From assembly GCA_022819855.1 (NCBI GenBank), contig JAJEGN010000013.1:1-64000 (forward strand): a stretch of DNA of 64,000 bases, read 5' to 3'. Origin of the DNA: Gammaproteobacteria bacterium (GTDB taxonomy: Bacteria; Pseudomonadota; Gammaproteobacteria; Steroidobacterales; Rariloculaceae). Positions 7,276 to 14,040 of the stretch are shown piece by piece (the stretch's first letter is position 1; every line of letters begins with the position of its first letter). The notes under the pieces are model-generated. The model was not told where the DNA came from. It was given only the letters and a program-made list of their open reading frames with translations, and did not search any database. Position numbers and translations under genes: made by a program.

Positions 7276-7357
7276 GAATCAACTCCCTGTTCAATCGAAA
7301 CTCAGGAAGGCCCGCTGGCTGAGTCGAGCGCGTTTCCGCTCAGAATTGCACTCCGAG
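6820..7357. repeat. Direct repeat, cupin copy 2 with upstream flank
   Basis: This segment is homologous to 4485-5008 in the same orientation. Similarity ends about 80 bases upstream of the start codon, close to the sequence GAGCGATGCACG. It marks the right boundary of the inserted cassette. Confidence 0.75.
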
Positions 7358-7445
7358 CGATGCACGCAACTGCCGGCAGGTCCGGTTGATACAACCGGCG
7401 ATATCGAGAGCAGGCAGCCAGGAATTCGGTCGTGAGCGCCCTCGC

Positions 7446-8495
7446 TCAAGCGCTACCGATCACCGCCCGCAGCGCCTCGGCCGCTTCCTCGACCCCGGCC
7501 GTGTCGACGTCGAGGTGGGTCACGGCGCGCATCAGGTGCTCGTCCATCGCGCCGATGCGCACGCCGTGCTCGAGCAGCCGTTCGGACACCTGCGGTGCGG
7601 TGAGGCCGGTGTCGGCCACGTCGAAGTAGATGATGTTGGTCTCGATGGCGTCGGGGTCGATTCCTATGCCGTCGATGCGGGCGATGAGCCGAGCGAACCG
7701 CTTCGCGTTGTCATGGTCGTCGGCGAGCCGCTCGACGTTGTGCTTCAGAGCGTACACCCCCGCCGCGGCGATGATGCCGGCCTGGCGCATCGCGCCGCCG
7801 AATTGGTGTTTGTGCCGGAGCGCCTCGGCGATGAACTCGTGGGAGCCCGCCAGCACGCCTCCAACCGGCGCCCCGAGTCCCTTGCTCATGTCGATCCACG
7901 CCGAGTCGTAGCCGCGCGCGAACGCCGACGCGGGCACGCCGGAAGCGACCACCGCGTTCATCAACCGCGCGCCGTCCATGTGGGTGGCGAGCCCGTGCTC
8001 GCGGGCGACCTCAGAGATGTCGTCGAGCTCATCGACGCTCCATACCGCCCCGCCGCCGAGATTCGTGGTGTTCTCGACCGAGACGAGGCGCGAGCGCTGA
8101 AAGTGCGGACCGTCGCCGCGGATCGCCCCGTGCACCTGATCGGCGGTGAACATCCCCCGCTCGCCGGGCAGTGTGCGGAGCATCACGCCCGAGAGCGCGG
8201 CCGGGGCGCCGCCCTCGAAGTGCAGGGAGTGGCTCGTCTCGTGGAGGATGATCTCGTCGCCCGGCTGCGTGTGGGTGCGGTAGGCAACCTCGTTGCACAT
8301 GGTGCCCGAGGGCAGGAACAGCGCCGCGTCCTTGCCGAGCAGCTCCGCGACCATGGAGCAGAGCTCGCGCACCGTCGGGTCCTCGTTGCGCTGCTCGTCG
8401 CCGACCTCGGCGTTCGCCATGGCTTCGCGCATCGCCCGGGAGGGACGCGTCTGCGTGTCGCTGTAGAGGTCGATTCTCGGGCGGTCGATCGTCAC
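7446..8495 (-). CDS. ltaE: Low-specificity threonine aldolase (PLP-dependent)
   Basis: The 349-residue protein is a full-length fold-type I PLP enzyme of the beta-eliminating lyase/threonine aldolase family. Motifs are IDLYSDTQTRPS at the N-terminus, SGTMCNEVA (64-72), ENTTNLGGG (141-149), HMDGARL (172-178, with the PLP-contacting Asp174) and DMSKGLGAPVGG (202-213, with the Schiff-base Lys205). It cleaves L-threonine or L-allo-threonine to glycine and acetaldehyde in the cytoplasm. It stands alone between the duplicated cupin and the metallophosphatase gene. A related beta-hydroxy-amino-acid substrate cannot be excluded. Confidence 0.88.
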   Translation of the reverse strand: MTIDRPRIDLYSDTQTRPSRAMREAMANAEVGDEQRNEDPTVRELCSMVAELLGKDAALFLPSGTMCNEVAYRTHTQPGDEIILHETSHSLHFEGGAPAALSGVMLRTLPGERGMFTADQVHGAIRGDGPHFQRSRLVSVENTTNLGGGAVWSVDELDDISEVAREHGLATHMDGARLMNAVVASGVPASAFARGYDSAWIDMSKGLGAPVGGVLAGSHEFIAEALRHKHQFGGAMRQAGIIAAAGVYALKHNVERLADDHDNAKRFARLIARIDGIGIDPDAIETNIIYFDVADTGLTAPQVSERLLEHGVRIGAMDEHLMRAVTHLDVDTAGVEEAAEALRAVIGSA

Positions 8496-8615
8496 TGCGT
8501 CAGTTCCTCGTGCTCTGGCGAACGTGGGAGTTGTACCATGCCGGCACGAGGGGCACCGGCCACGGCCTCGCTGCTGCCGCTGGACCGTATCGCCACGATT
8601 CCGCTCGATTCCCGA

Positions 8616-8644
8616 TTGTCACGACAGTTGCGGGTCCGTAGAAT
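8616..8644 (+). promoter_or_regulatory. Promoter of the metallophosphatase gene
   Basis: TTGTCA (8616-8621) and TAGAAT (8639-8644) are separated by 17 bases, 27 bases before the ATG. The same element is duplicated at 10355-10383 in front of the gene remnant. Confidence 0.55.
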
Positions 8645-8671
8645 CGCGCGCCCCCGAGGGAAGCTTCAGCC

Positions 8672-9442
8672 ATGAAGATCCAGATCGCCTCCGACCTGCA
8701 CCTGGAGATGCGCAGGAACCACCGGCCGGGAATCCATGATTTCAACCCGGTCGAAGACCGCGATGTGCTGGTGCTCGCCGGTGACATCGGCACGCACATG
8801 GACGCCTGGCCCTTCATCGAGCAGGAACTCCGGCGCTCGCCGCTTATCTACGTCCCGGGCAACCACGAGTACTACAGTTGGCAGTCCCGCGAACACACCG
8901 ACGAGGCCTGGAAGCAGAAGGCGAAACAGAACGCGGGTCTGCATTACCTGACCGCCGAAGGGGTGACCGTCGGCGGAGTTCGCTTCTGGGGCGCGCCGTG
9001 GTGTTCGGATCTGTTCGGCCGGCGCGAACGGGGGTATCTGCGGTCCGTCGAGGGCGCGATCAATGACTTCAGTCCACGGTTCAACGACTCCGGCCGCTGG
9101 ACGATCGAACGGCACTTGGAAGAACACGCACGGCAGACGACGCTGCTGCGCGTGCAGGCCGGTCGGGTGGACGTGGTCGTCACGCACTGGCCGCCCACGC
9201 GCGATGCTGTAGCGCCACGGTTCAGGGGCAACGGGCTCAACGGCTACTTCGTCAACGACCGGGAGGACCTGGTCGAGGAGATCGGGGCACGGTACTGGAT
9301 CAGCGGCCATGTGCACGACGCCTATCGGGAATCGGTTGGCGACACGGTGCTGATCGGCAACCCTACGGGCTATCCGGGCGAAATGTCGGAGAGCGCTCTG
9401 TTTCGGCCGGATCGGGTGATTGAAGTGGAGACGGCCGCATAG
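8672..9442 (+). CDS. Calcineurin-like metallophosphoesterase
   Basis: The 256-residue protein carries all the dinuclear metal motifs: SDLHLE (Asp8, His10), AGDIGTH (Asp38), GNHEYY (Asn64, His65), VTHWPP and SGHVHDA. It should hydrolyse phosphomonoesters or diesters in the cytoplasm; the substrate is unknown. The start lies just downstream of a good promoter. Sequence from about 8579 through the 5' end of this gene, and again just after its stop (near 9490-9522), recurs at 10317-10541. The complete gene must therefore once have existed on both sides of the VapC/Phd module. Confidence 0.85.
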   Translation: MKIQIASDLHLEMRRNHRPGIHDFNPVEDRDVLVLAGDIGTHMDAWPFIEQELRRSPLIYVPGNHEYYSWQSREHTDEAWKQKAKQNAGLHYLTAEGVTVGGVRFWGAPWCSDLFGRRERGYLRSVEGAINDFSPRFNDSGRWTIERHLEEHARQTTLLRVQAGRVDVVVTHWPPTRDAVAPRFRGNGLNGYFVNDREDLVEEIGARYWISGHVHDAYRESVGDTVLIGNPTGYPGEMSESALFRPDRVIEVETAA

Positions 9443-9562
9443 GCGGAATCGTCGGACTTTGCGCCGAAGGCGAGCAAGCCCTTGGACGCGAGGACACTTT
9501 GGCGCAGTCTGCGGGAAGAACTCAAAGACGCAGGGTAACCCGCGCGCCGTTGCCGCGTGCCT

Positions 9563-9991
9563 TCAGTTTTCTTCCCAAGGGTCGATGAACGCCACGCCTG
9601 TGCCTGTCGCTTCGAAATCGGTCCAGTTGCCCGTGACAACTGTCATGCCGTGCACGAGGGCGGTCGCAGCGATCAGCGCGTCGCGCTCGGCCCTTGGATC
9701 GGGTACATGCAGCCGGGCGCACTTAAGTGCGACTGCAGCATCGATCGGCAGGGTGCGTTCCTGAAACTCGGGCAGCACACGCTCTTCAAACCAGGTCCTC
9801 AGCCGTTTCCCCTGCTCGGCATCGCGCCGTTCAATTCGACGAATGCCGATCTCCAGCTCCATGAGAGTCAGCACGGAAATGAACAAGGTGGATGCTTCCT
9901 GCCCGGAAATCCACCTGGTCACAAATGCATTGGCCGTGCCGTCGCCGACCTTGCGCAATTCCGAGACGACGTTCGTGTCGAGCAGGAACAT
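9563..9991 (-). CDS. vapC: VapC-type PIN-domain ribonuclease toxin
   Basis: The 142-residue PIN domain has MFLLDTNVVSELRK at the start (Asp5), LMELEIG (acidic residue near 45), AERDALIAATALVHG (Asp near 104) and VTGNWTDF (Asp near 125), the usual metal-binding acidic set. FitB-like members cleave RNA and are held inactive by a DNA-binding antitoxin. Its ATG overlaps the antitoxin stop as TGATG at 9991, indicating translational coupling. The module lies between two direct copies of the metallophosphatase region, in the opposite orientation to them. Confidence 0.88.
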   Translation of the reverse strand: MFLLDTNVVSELRKVGDGTANAFVTRWISGQEASTLFISVLTLMELEIGIRRIERRDAEQGKRLRTWFEERVLPEFQERTLPIDAAVALKCARLHVPDPRAERDALIAATALVHGMTVVTGNWTDFEATGTGVAFIDPWEEN

Positions 9992-10245
9992 CAGCCAAGA
10001 TCCGCCGGCGGGATCTCGATACGCAAGCGCGGCGGATCCAGATCGATCTCGCCGAGTCCCGCCATGGACAAGGCGACCGCAAGATTGCGGCGCTCTCCAG
10101 CCAGCTTCCTGTAGTCGTCGATGCTGAGCAACACATGTGCCGGTCTGCCCCGGGTCGTGATGAAGACCGGGCCCGCTTTCGCGGCTCTTTTCGCGCGGGC
10201 GACATCCTGGTTGAGTTCGCGGCTAGTGAGGGTCGTGATGGTCAT
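9991..10245 (-). CDS. Phd/YefM-family antitoxin
   Basis: The 84-residue protein has the Phd/YefM N-terminal DNA-binding fold (SRELNQDVARAKRAA, GPVFITTRGRPAHVLLS, DDYRKLAG). An acidic, proline-containing C-terminal tail probably wraps the VapC toxin. GGAGG precedes the ATG by eight bases. A palindrome (10264-10285) just upstream is a likely autoregulatory operator. It is first in the two-gene operon, as usual for antitoxins. Confidence 0.88.
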   Translation of the reverse strand: MTITTLTSRELNQDVARAKRAAKAGPVFITTRGRPAHVLLSIDDYRKLAGERRNLAVALSMAGLGEIDLDPPRLRIEIPPADLG

Positions 10246-10263
10246 GCCAGCCCCTCCGATTAG

Positions 10264-10285
10264 AATGTAGGCATGTGACTACATT
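10264..10285 (-). promoter_or_regulatory. Candidate operator of the Phd/VapC operon
   Basis: AATGTAG (10264-10270) and CTACATT (10279-10285) form a 7-bp inverted repeat with an 8-base centre, 19 bases upstream of the antitoxin start. Position and symmetry fit antitoxin autoregulation. No clear -35 box was found. Confidence 0.5.
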
Positions 10286-10316
10286 TTCGAGTGCCGTGCA
10301 AGGTTGTCCTCCATTG

Positions 10317-10410
10317 CGCCAGACCGTAGCGCCCCGTTTGCGGTCGATTCCCGATTGCAACGACTATTGCGGGTCCGTAGAATCGCGCGCCCCCGAGCGA
10401 AGCGGAATCC
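10317..10410 (+). promoter_or_regulatory. Duplicated metallophosphatase promoter region upstream of the dadA-like gene
   Basis: The segment repeats 8579-8671. It preserves TTGCAA (10355-10360), a 17-base spacer and TAGAAT (10378-10383). The copied promoter now lies upstream of a gene remnant and then the FAD oxidase, so it may drive the latter. Confidence 0.55.
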
Positions 10411-10578
10411 ATGAAGATTCAGATCGCCTCCGACCTGCACCTTGAGATGCGCAGGAGTCACCAGCCGGAAATCCATGATTTCGATCCGGTCGAAGACCGC
10501 CACGGATGCAATGACACTTCGGCGCAGTCTGCGGGAAGAACCAGGCGCACCGCAGTGACCTGCGGATCGTTGCCTTGA
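10411..10578 (+). pseudogene. Metallophosphoesterase remnant (internally deleted duplicate)
   Basis: From the ATG at 10411 the frame matches the first 30 codons of the gene at 8672 (MKIQIASDLHLEMRRSHQPE, then HDFDPVEDR). It then jumps to sequence matching about 45-80 bases downstream of that gene's stop (ACTTCGGCGCAGTCTGCGGG). About 700 bases are deleted. The remaining 55-codon frame ends in TGA overlapping the TTG start of the next gene. It cannot make an active phosphatase but may act as a translated leader. Confidence 0.75.
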
Positions 10579-11837
10579 GCCCGAGACCCACGCGCATCGG
10601 CATCGTGGGTGGCGGGGTCATCGGCCTTTTCACCGCCTGGTACCTCAAGAAACTCGGTGCGGACCCCGTCCTCATCGACTCCTCGACGCTTGGCAGTGGC
10701 TGTTCGCTCGGCAACACGGGTTGGGTCTTCCCGTCGCTCGCAACGCCGCTGGCTGCGCCGGGCCTCACGCTGAAATCGTTCCTGTGGATGCTGCGGCGGG
10801 ACAGTCCGCTGCACATCAGGCCGGCGGCCCTGCCGGCTCTGATCCCATGGCTGTTGCAGTTCCGCTCGTTTTGTAATGGCGACGATCAGAAGCGGGGCAT
10901 CGCGGCGTTGGCTGTACTCAACGAATTCACGATCGAACGCTACGACGAGCTCGCGGCGGACGGAATCCCGTTCGAGTACAGCGAATCCGGTCTGCTGATG
11001 GCATTTCGCGATGCCGACATGGCGGTGGCATCGCGAAAGGAAGTGAAACTGGCGGCAGCGGCGGGAAACTCGGTCGGGACCGAATCGTGGAGCGAGTTGG
11101 ACAAGGCCGCGCTCTACGCACGCGAACCTCTGCTGCGCCCGGGATTCAGGTTCGGCCTCGCGCTCGAGGACGACCGTCATGTGCGACCGGAGTCTTTGAC
11201 GGCCGGCCTGGGATCGGCGTTGAGGGAGCGCGGAGTCGAGATCCACGAGGGCGTCGCGGCGACCGGATTCAGAAGCGAGGGGCATCGCGTCACCGCGATC
11301 GTGACCTCGATGGGCGACCTCGACGTCGATGCCGTGGTGCTGGCGGCCGGTGTTCACACCGGATCCCTGAGTCGGATGTTGGATTGGCGCCTTCCGCTCA
11401 CTGCCGGCAAGGGCTACTCGATCACGATCGAACAGCCCGCAAACCAGCTTCGTCAACCGCTCTATCTCGGCGGCGTCAAAATCGGATTGTCCCCGTTCAA
11501 CGGTGCGTTGCGGGTCGCCGGAACGATGGAGCTGTCGGGAATCAACAGTCGATTGGACCCCGCACGAATCCGGTCGCTGCGCCGCCAGGTGAGCCGCGCC
11601 GTCGACATCCCCGAGGCGAGCGATGGCGGACAGGACTGGGTGGGCATGCGCCCCATCGTCCCCGACAGCCTGCCGGTAATCGGAAAACTGCCATCGCGCG
11701 AAAACGTCTACGTGAATACGGGCCACCAGATGTTGGGAATCACTTTGGCGCCGAGTAGCGGCTGGGCACTCGCCGGGCTGATGCTCGAAGGGAAGGCAGG
11801 AATCGGATTGGAGGCGTTTTCGGCGCAGCGATTATGA
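10575..11837 (+). CDS. FAD-dependent D-amino-acid dehydrogenase-like oxidoreductase (DadA family)
   Basis: The 420-residue protein has the dinucleotide motif GIVGGGVIGLFTAWYLKKLG near the N-terminus and the DAO/DadA fold throughout, including TGWVFPSLA-like segments and a C-terminal GHQMLGITLAPSSG motif. Such enzymes deaminate D-amino acids and pass electrons to the membrane quinone pool. The start is a TTG at 10575 overlapping the stop of the phosphatase remnant (TTGA); no ATG lies before the FAD motif. Expression may depend on the duplicated phosphatase promoter. Other DAO-type substrates are possible. Confidence 0.8.
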   Translation: MSPRPTRIGIVGGGVIGLFTAWYLKKLGADPVLIDSSTLGSGCSLGNTGWVFPSLATPLAAPGLTLKSFLWMLRRDSPLHIRPAALPALIPWLLQFRSFCNGDDQKRGIAALAVLNEFTIERYDELAADGIPFEYSESGLLMAFRDADMAVASRKEVKLAAAAGNSVGTESWSELDKAALYAREPLLRPGFRFGLALEDDRHVRPESLTAGLGSALRERGVEIHEGVAATGFRSEGHRVTAIVTSMGDLDVDAVVLAAGVHTGSLSRMLDWRLPLTAGKGYSITIEQPANQLRQPLYLGGVKIGLSPFNGALRVAGTMELSGINSRLDPARIRSLRRQVSRAVDIPEASDGGQDWVGMRPIVPDSLPVIGKLPSRENVYVNTGHQMLGITLAPSSGWALAGLMLEGKAGIGLEAFSAQRL

Positions 11838-11862
11838 GAACTGAACCGACCTGGATGGAGTG

Positions 11863-12324
11863 ATGACTATTCTGTACTTTGGCTACGGCTCCAACATGCC
11901 GAAGTCCGTCATCGAGGAGCGCGTCGGCCCGTGCGAGCGGGTTGGCGTTGCGTATATCACCGGCTACGCACTCCGATTTCACAAGCGAAGCACCATCGAC
12001 CATACGGGCAAGTGCGATGCGTTCCGCACGGGCGAACCGACCGACATCGTATGGGGCTCGCTTGATCGCCTGTCTGACGCTCAAATTGCGGCGATGGACA
12101 AGATCGAAGGTCCCGGTTACCGCCGGGTGACAGTCAAGGCCGCGATGGGTGAACGGATTGTCGAGGCTCACATCTACCTGGCCAGGCCGGAGGCCGTAGA
12201 TCCGGACCTTTCACCCATCGACAGCTACAAGGAATGTGTGCTTACCGGTGCCCGTGAACTCGATCTACCAACGGCATACATTGACGCTATCGAGGCGGTG
12301 CCATCGATGCCGGACCCCGACTAG
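11863..12324 (+). CDS. Gamma-glutamylcyclotransferase-fold protein
   Basis: The 153-residue protein starts TILYFGYGSNM, the substrate-binding loop of gamma-glutamylcyclotransferases. DKIEGPGYRR carries the catalytic glutamate. The reaction would release 5-oxoproline from a gamma-glutamyl amino acid or related compound. The ATG at 11863 has GGAG close upstream; the overlapping GTG at 11860 is an alternative. It follows the DadA-like gene by 25 bases and may be co-transcribed. Confidence 0.82.
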   Translation: MTILYFGYGSNMPKSVIEERVGPCERVGVAYITGYALRFHKRSTIDHTGKCDAFRTGEPTDIVWGSLDRLSDAQIAAMDKIEGPGYRRVTVKAAMGERIVEAHIYLARPEAVDPDLSPIDSYKECVLTGARELDLPTAYIDAIEAVPSMPDPD

Positions 12325-12357
12325 TGCGTAATGGCGCAAGTACGCGTCGGCCGCCGG

Positions 12358-12474
12358 GCGCATGTTGGACAGCACAACGTCCGACGCTTCGGCTACCGGC
12401 GCAAGTTGGACAGCGCAACGCCCGACGTTTCGGCTACCGAGCGCAAGTTGGACACTACGGCGCCCGAAACTTCG
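12358..12474. repeat. About 42-bp tandem repeat, nearly three units
   Basis: Units begin at 12358, 12399 and 12441. They share GCGCAAGTTGGACAG, then CGACG, then TTCGGCTACCG, with a few mismatches; the third unit is incomplete. They lie between the cyclotransferase stop and the deiodinase-like gene. No promoter is obvious in them. They have no spacers, so they are not a CRISPR. Confidence 0.7.
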
Positions 12475-12577
12475 CCCGACAGTCGATGCAATGCCACGCC
12501 GTCTCGCGCAGTAGTACCATTGGCGCCACCCGCAACAAGTGCCAAACGATTGACCAGTTTTTGAGGACCCCCGCCAC

Positions 12578-13249
12578 ATGACCTACGACAGATCCGTAGC
12601 GACAGACGACTTCGATGCAAGCCAGGCAGGAACCGCCGAGCCCGTCCGCAAGCCAAAGGGTTTCCTCGGAAAATTTTGGGGAACAATCAAAGGCCTGCGG
12701 AAAAGCCTGGCCTGGAAGAAGAAATTCAATCCCCTGGCGCCGAAGAAGGGCGACATGGCGCCCGATTTCACGCTAACGGATGTCACCGGCGAGAACCCCA
12801 TCACGCTGTCCGAGTACTTCGGCCGCGGACCCGTCGCATTGGTCTTCGGCAGCTTCACGTGACCCCCGTTTGTTGCCGGGGCCGTGAGCCTTCGAGATCT
12901 CTACCGCGACTACAACGACCGGGTCCGTTTCATCGTCATCTATACCGCGGAAGCCCATCCCACTGATGGCTGGTATCTGGGCAATCACGACATCCGGCAG
13001 CACTCGTCAATGGAGGAACGGCGCGAGGTCGCCGCGATGTGTGAAGTCGCCATGCAGTACGGCATCAAGACCTACGTCGACGAAATGGACAACGCAGTCT
13101 CCGAAGCCTATGCCTCGATGCCGGATCGCCTCTACCTGGTCGGCGCGGACGGCCGGATTGCCTACGCCGGTGGGCTGGGTCCGTTCGGCTTCAAGCCGGG
13201 CGAGCTGAAGAAAGCTATTGACGAGTACCTGGCGGAGTCGCACGTTTAG
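12578..13249 (+). CDS. Iodothyronine-deiodinase-like selenoprotein (UGA at 12860-12862 read as Sec)
   Basis: The frame is open on both sides of one in-frame TGA. Read through, it gives 223 residues with Sec95 in GSFT-U-PPF, matching the deiodinase active site GSCT-U-PPF. Downstream, VIYTAEAHPTDGW (120-132) matches the deiodinase VIYIEEAHxSDGW. DIRQH (138-142) and MPDRLYLVGADGRIAYAGG also align with the family, and the fold is thioredoxin-like. The downstream part has no ribosome-binding site of its own. Residues 1-60 are polar with a basic stretch (KGFLGKFWGTIKG). A bacterial member could dehalogenate or act as a selenol peroxidase/reductase. GAGG lies upstream of the ATG. Its TAG overlaps the stop of the convergent HTH gene. 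Confidence 0.88.
12864..12894 (+). promoter_or_regulatory. Candidate bacterial SECIS element downstream of the UGA
   Basis: Two alternative hairpins follow the UGA. One pairs CCCCG (12864-12868) with CGGGG (12877-12881) around an 8-base loop, close to the UGA. The other pairs CGGGG (12877-12881) with the CCTTCG side (12889-12894) using G-U pairs. Its CGTGA loop (12883-12887) lies about 21 bases after the UGA, the usual bacterial SECIS distance. Which one forms is not decidable by eye. Confidence 0.45.
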
Positions 13250-13626
13250 GCAACGCGCTCAAATTCCGGCCTCAGCGAAAGATCCAACCGCACCTGGTCG
13301 TACATAACTCGAGGGATCAGCGTGCCCCGCGGACCCGCGCTAAGTTCCACCAGGCCGTAACGCGACATCGTCTTCAGGGTTCGCGACAGGTTGGACTTGT
13401 TTCCTCCCGCGAGTTCCGCCAGTTCGGAGAGCGAGTTAGGCTGTTCCCGCGCAATTAAGGCAAGCAGTTTCCAGTTGCGTTTAGATAGCACGTTGGCAAA
13501 GCTCTCGACGGAGGTGAGCCAGACCTTCGGCTCGCCCCTGGCCGGCTTGTACTCCCCGCGCGCGATCGCCATGCTGCACGCTTTCATTTGCTCGTAGTTG
13601 GCGATGCCGATGACCAATGTGTTCAT
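13246..13626 (-). CDS. HVO_A0114-family winged-helix antitoxin-like regulator (orphan)
   Basis: The 126-residue protein has an N-terminal NTLVIGIANYEQM segment and a MarR-like winged helix (LSELAELAGGNKSNLSRTL, MSRYGLVEL). Family members usually accompany a small TumE-type toxin. No such gene is found on either side, so it seems an orphan or solitary regulator. The ATG at 13626 (MNTLVIG) with a GAGG upstream is preferred to the ATG at 13641. It is divergent from parD across a region holding a long imperfect palindrome. Confidence 0.75.
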   Translation of the reverse strand: MNTLVIGIANYEQMKACSMAIARGEYKPARGEPKVWLTSVESFANVLSKRNWKLLALIAREQPNSLSELAELAGGNKSNLSRTLKTMSRYGLVELSAGPRGTLIPRVMYDQVRLDLSLRPEFERVA

Positions 13627-13699
13627 GGGATCAAGCCTCACTCCCTAAGTCCAGCCGAACTCCGTGTGTCTTCGACGCTGGGCAGCAGATGGACACGAT

Positions 13700-13728
13700 A
13701 TCATGTTATTTGGCGCAAATAGTATGAT
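13700..13728. promoter_or_regulatory. Imperfect 13-bp-arm palindrome between divergent antitoxin genes
   Basis: ATCATGTTATTTG (13700-13712) and CAAATAGTATGAT (13716-13728) are inverted repeats matching at 11 of 13 positions around a 3-base centre. TATGAT at 13723-13728 could be a -10 box for parD. The site probably binds ParD, the HVO_A0114-like regulator, or both. Confidence 0.55.
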
Positions 13729-13754
13729 TTGTTCACACGCTCTCGGAGTCTACA

Positions 13755-14012
13755 ATGGCAACGATGCGAAAGACGATTACCGTGACAGTTCAGCAGGACA
13801 GGTGGATCAAGGCGCAAATCGCCGCTGGCGATTTCACCAACGACAGCGAATACATCCGCGATCTCATCCGTCGTGACCAGGCACGACGCGCCCGGATCGA
13901 CGCGATCCGCGAGGAGTTGATCAAGGGTGAGACCAGCGGTGCGCCCGAGCCGTTCGACGGCGATGCGTTCAAGGAAGAAATGGCCGCCAAATATGTCGGA
14001 GAAACCTCCTGA
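13755..14012 (+). CDS. parD: ParD-family (ribbon-helix-helix) antitoxin
   Basis: The 85-residue protein has the CC2985-type ParD N-terminal RHH (RKTITVTVQQDRWIKAQIAA, DFTNDSEYIRDLIRRDQ). An acidic C-terminal tail (GAPEPFDGDAFKEEM) would neutralise a ParE toxin. The expected parE start overlaps its 3' end, but that toxin is cut short, leaving ParD without its partner. Confidence 0.85.
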   Translation: MATMRKTITVTVQQDRWIKAQIAAGDFTNDSEYIRDLIRRDQARRARIDAIREELIKGETSGAPEPFDGDAFKEEMAAKYVGETS

Positions 14013-14040
14013 CTACCGGCTTCATCCAAGAGCGCGTCTG
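13993..14040 (+). pseudogene. parE: ParE toxin, truncated after 16 codons
   Basis: The ATG at 13993 overlaps the parD 3' end, as in intact parDE operons, and encodes MSEKPPDYRLHPRARL, the typical ParE beginning. Similarity stops exactly at 14040, where the stop codon of the convergent DUF488-cassette gene begins. The frame then continues through antisense sequence to 14241, giving a nonsense tail. The remainder of parE was replaced or deleted at a sharp junction. Confidence 0.72.

Noticed and set aside
12358..12474. Tandem repeats considered as a CRISPR array
   Set aside because: Units abut with no unique spacers, only about three copies are present and no cas genes are seen.
12860..12862. 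The in-frame TGA interpreted as a nonsense mutation making a pseudogene
   Set aside because: It falls exactly at the deiodinase selenocysteine position and the downstream part keeps family-specific residues.
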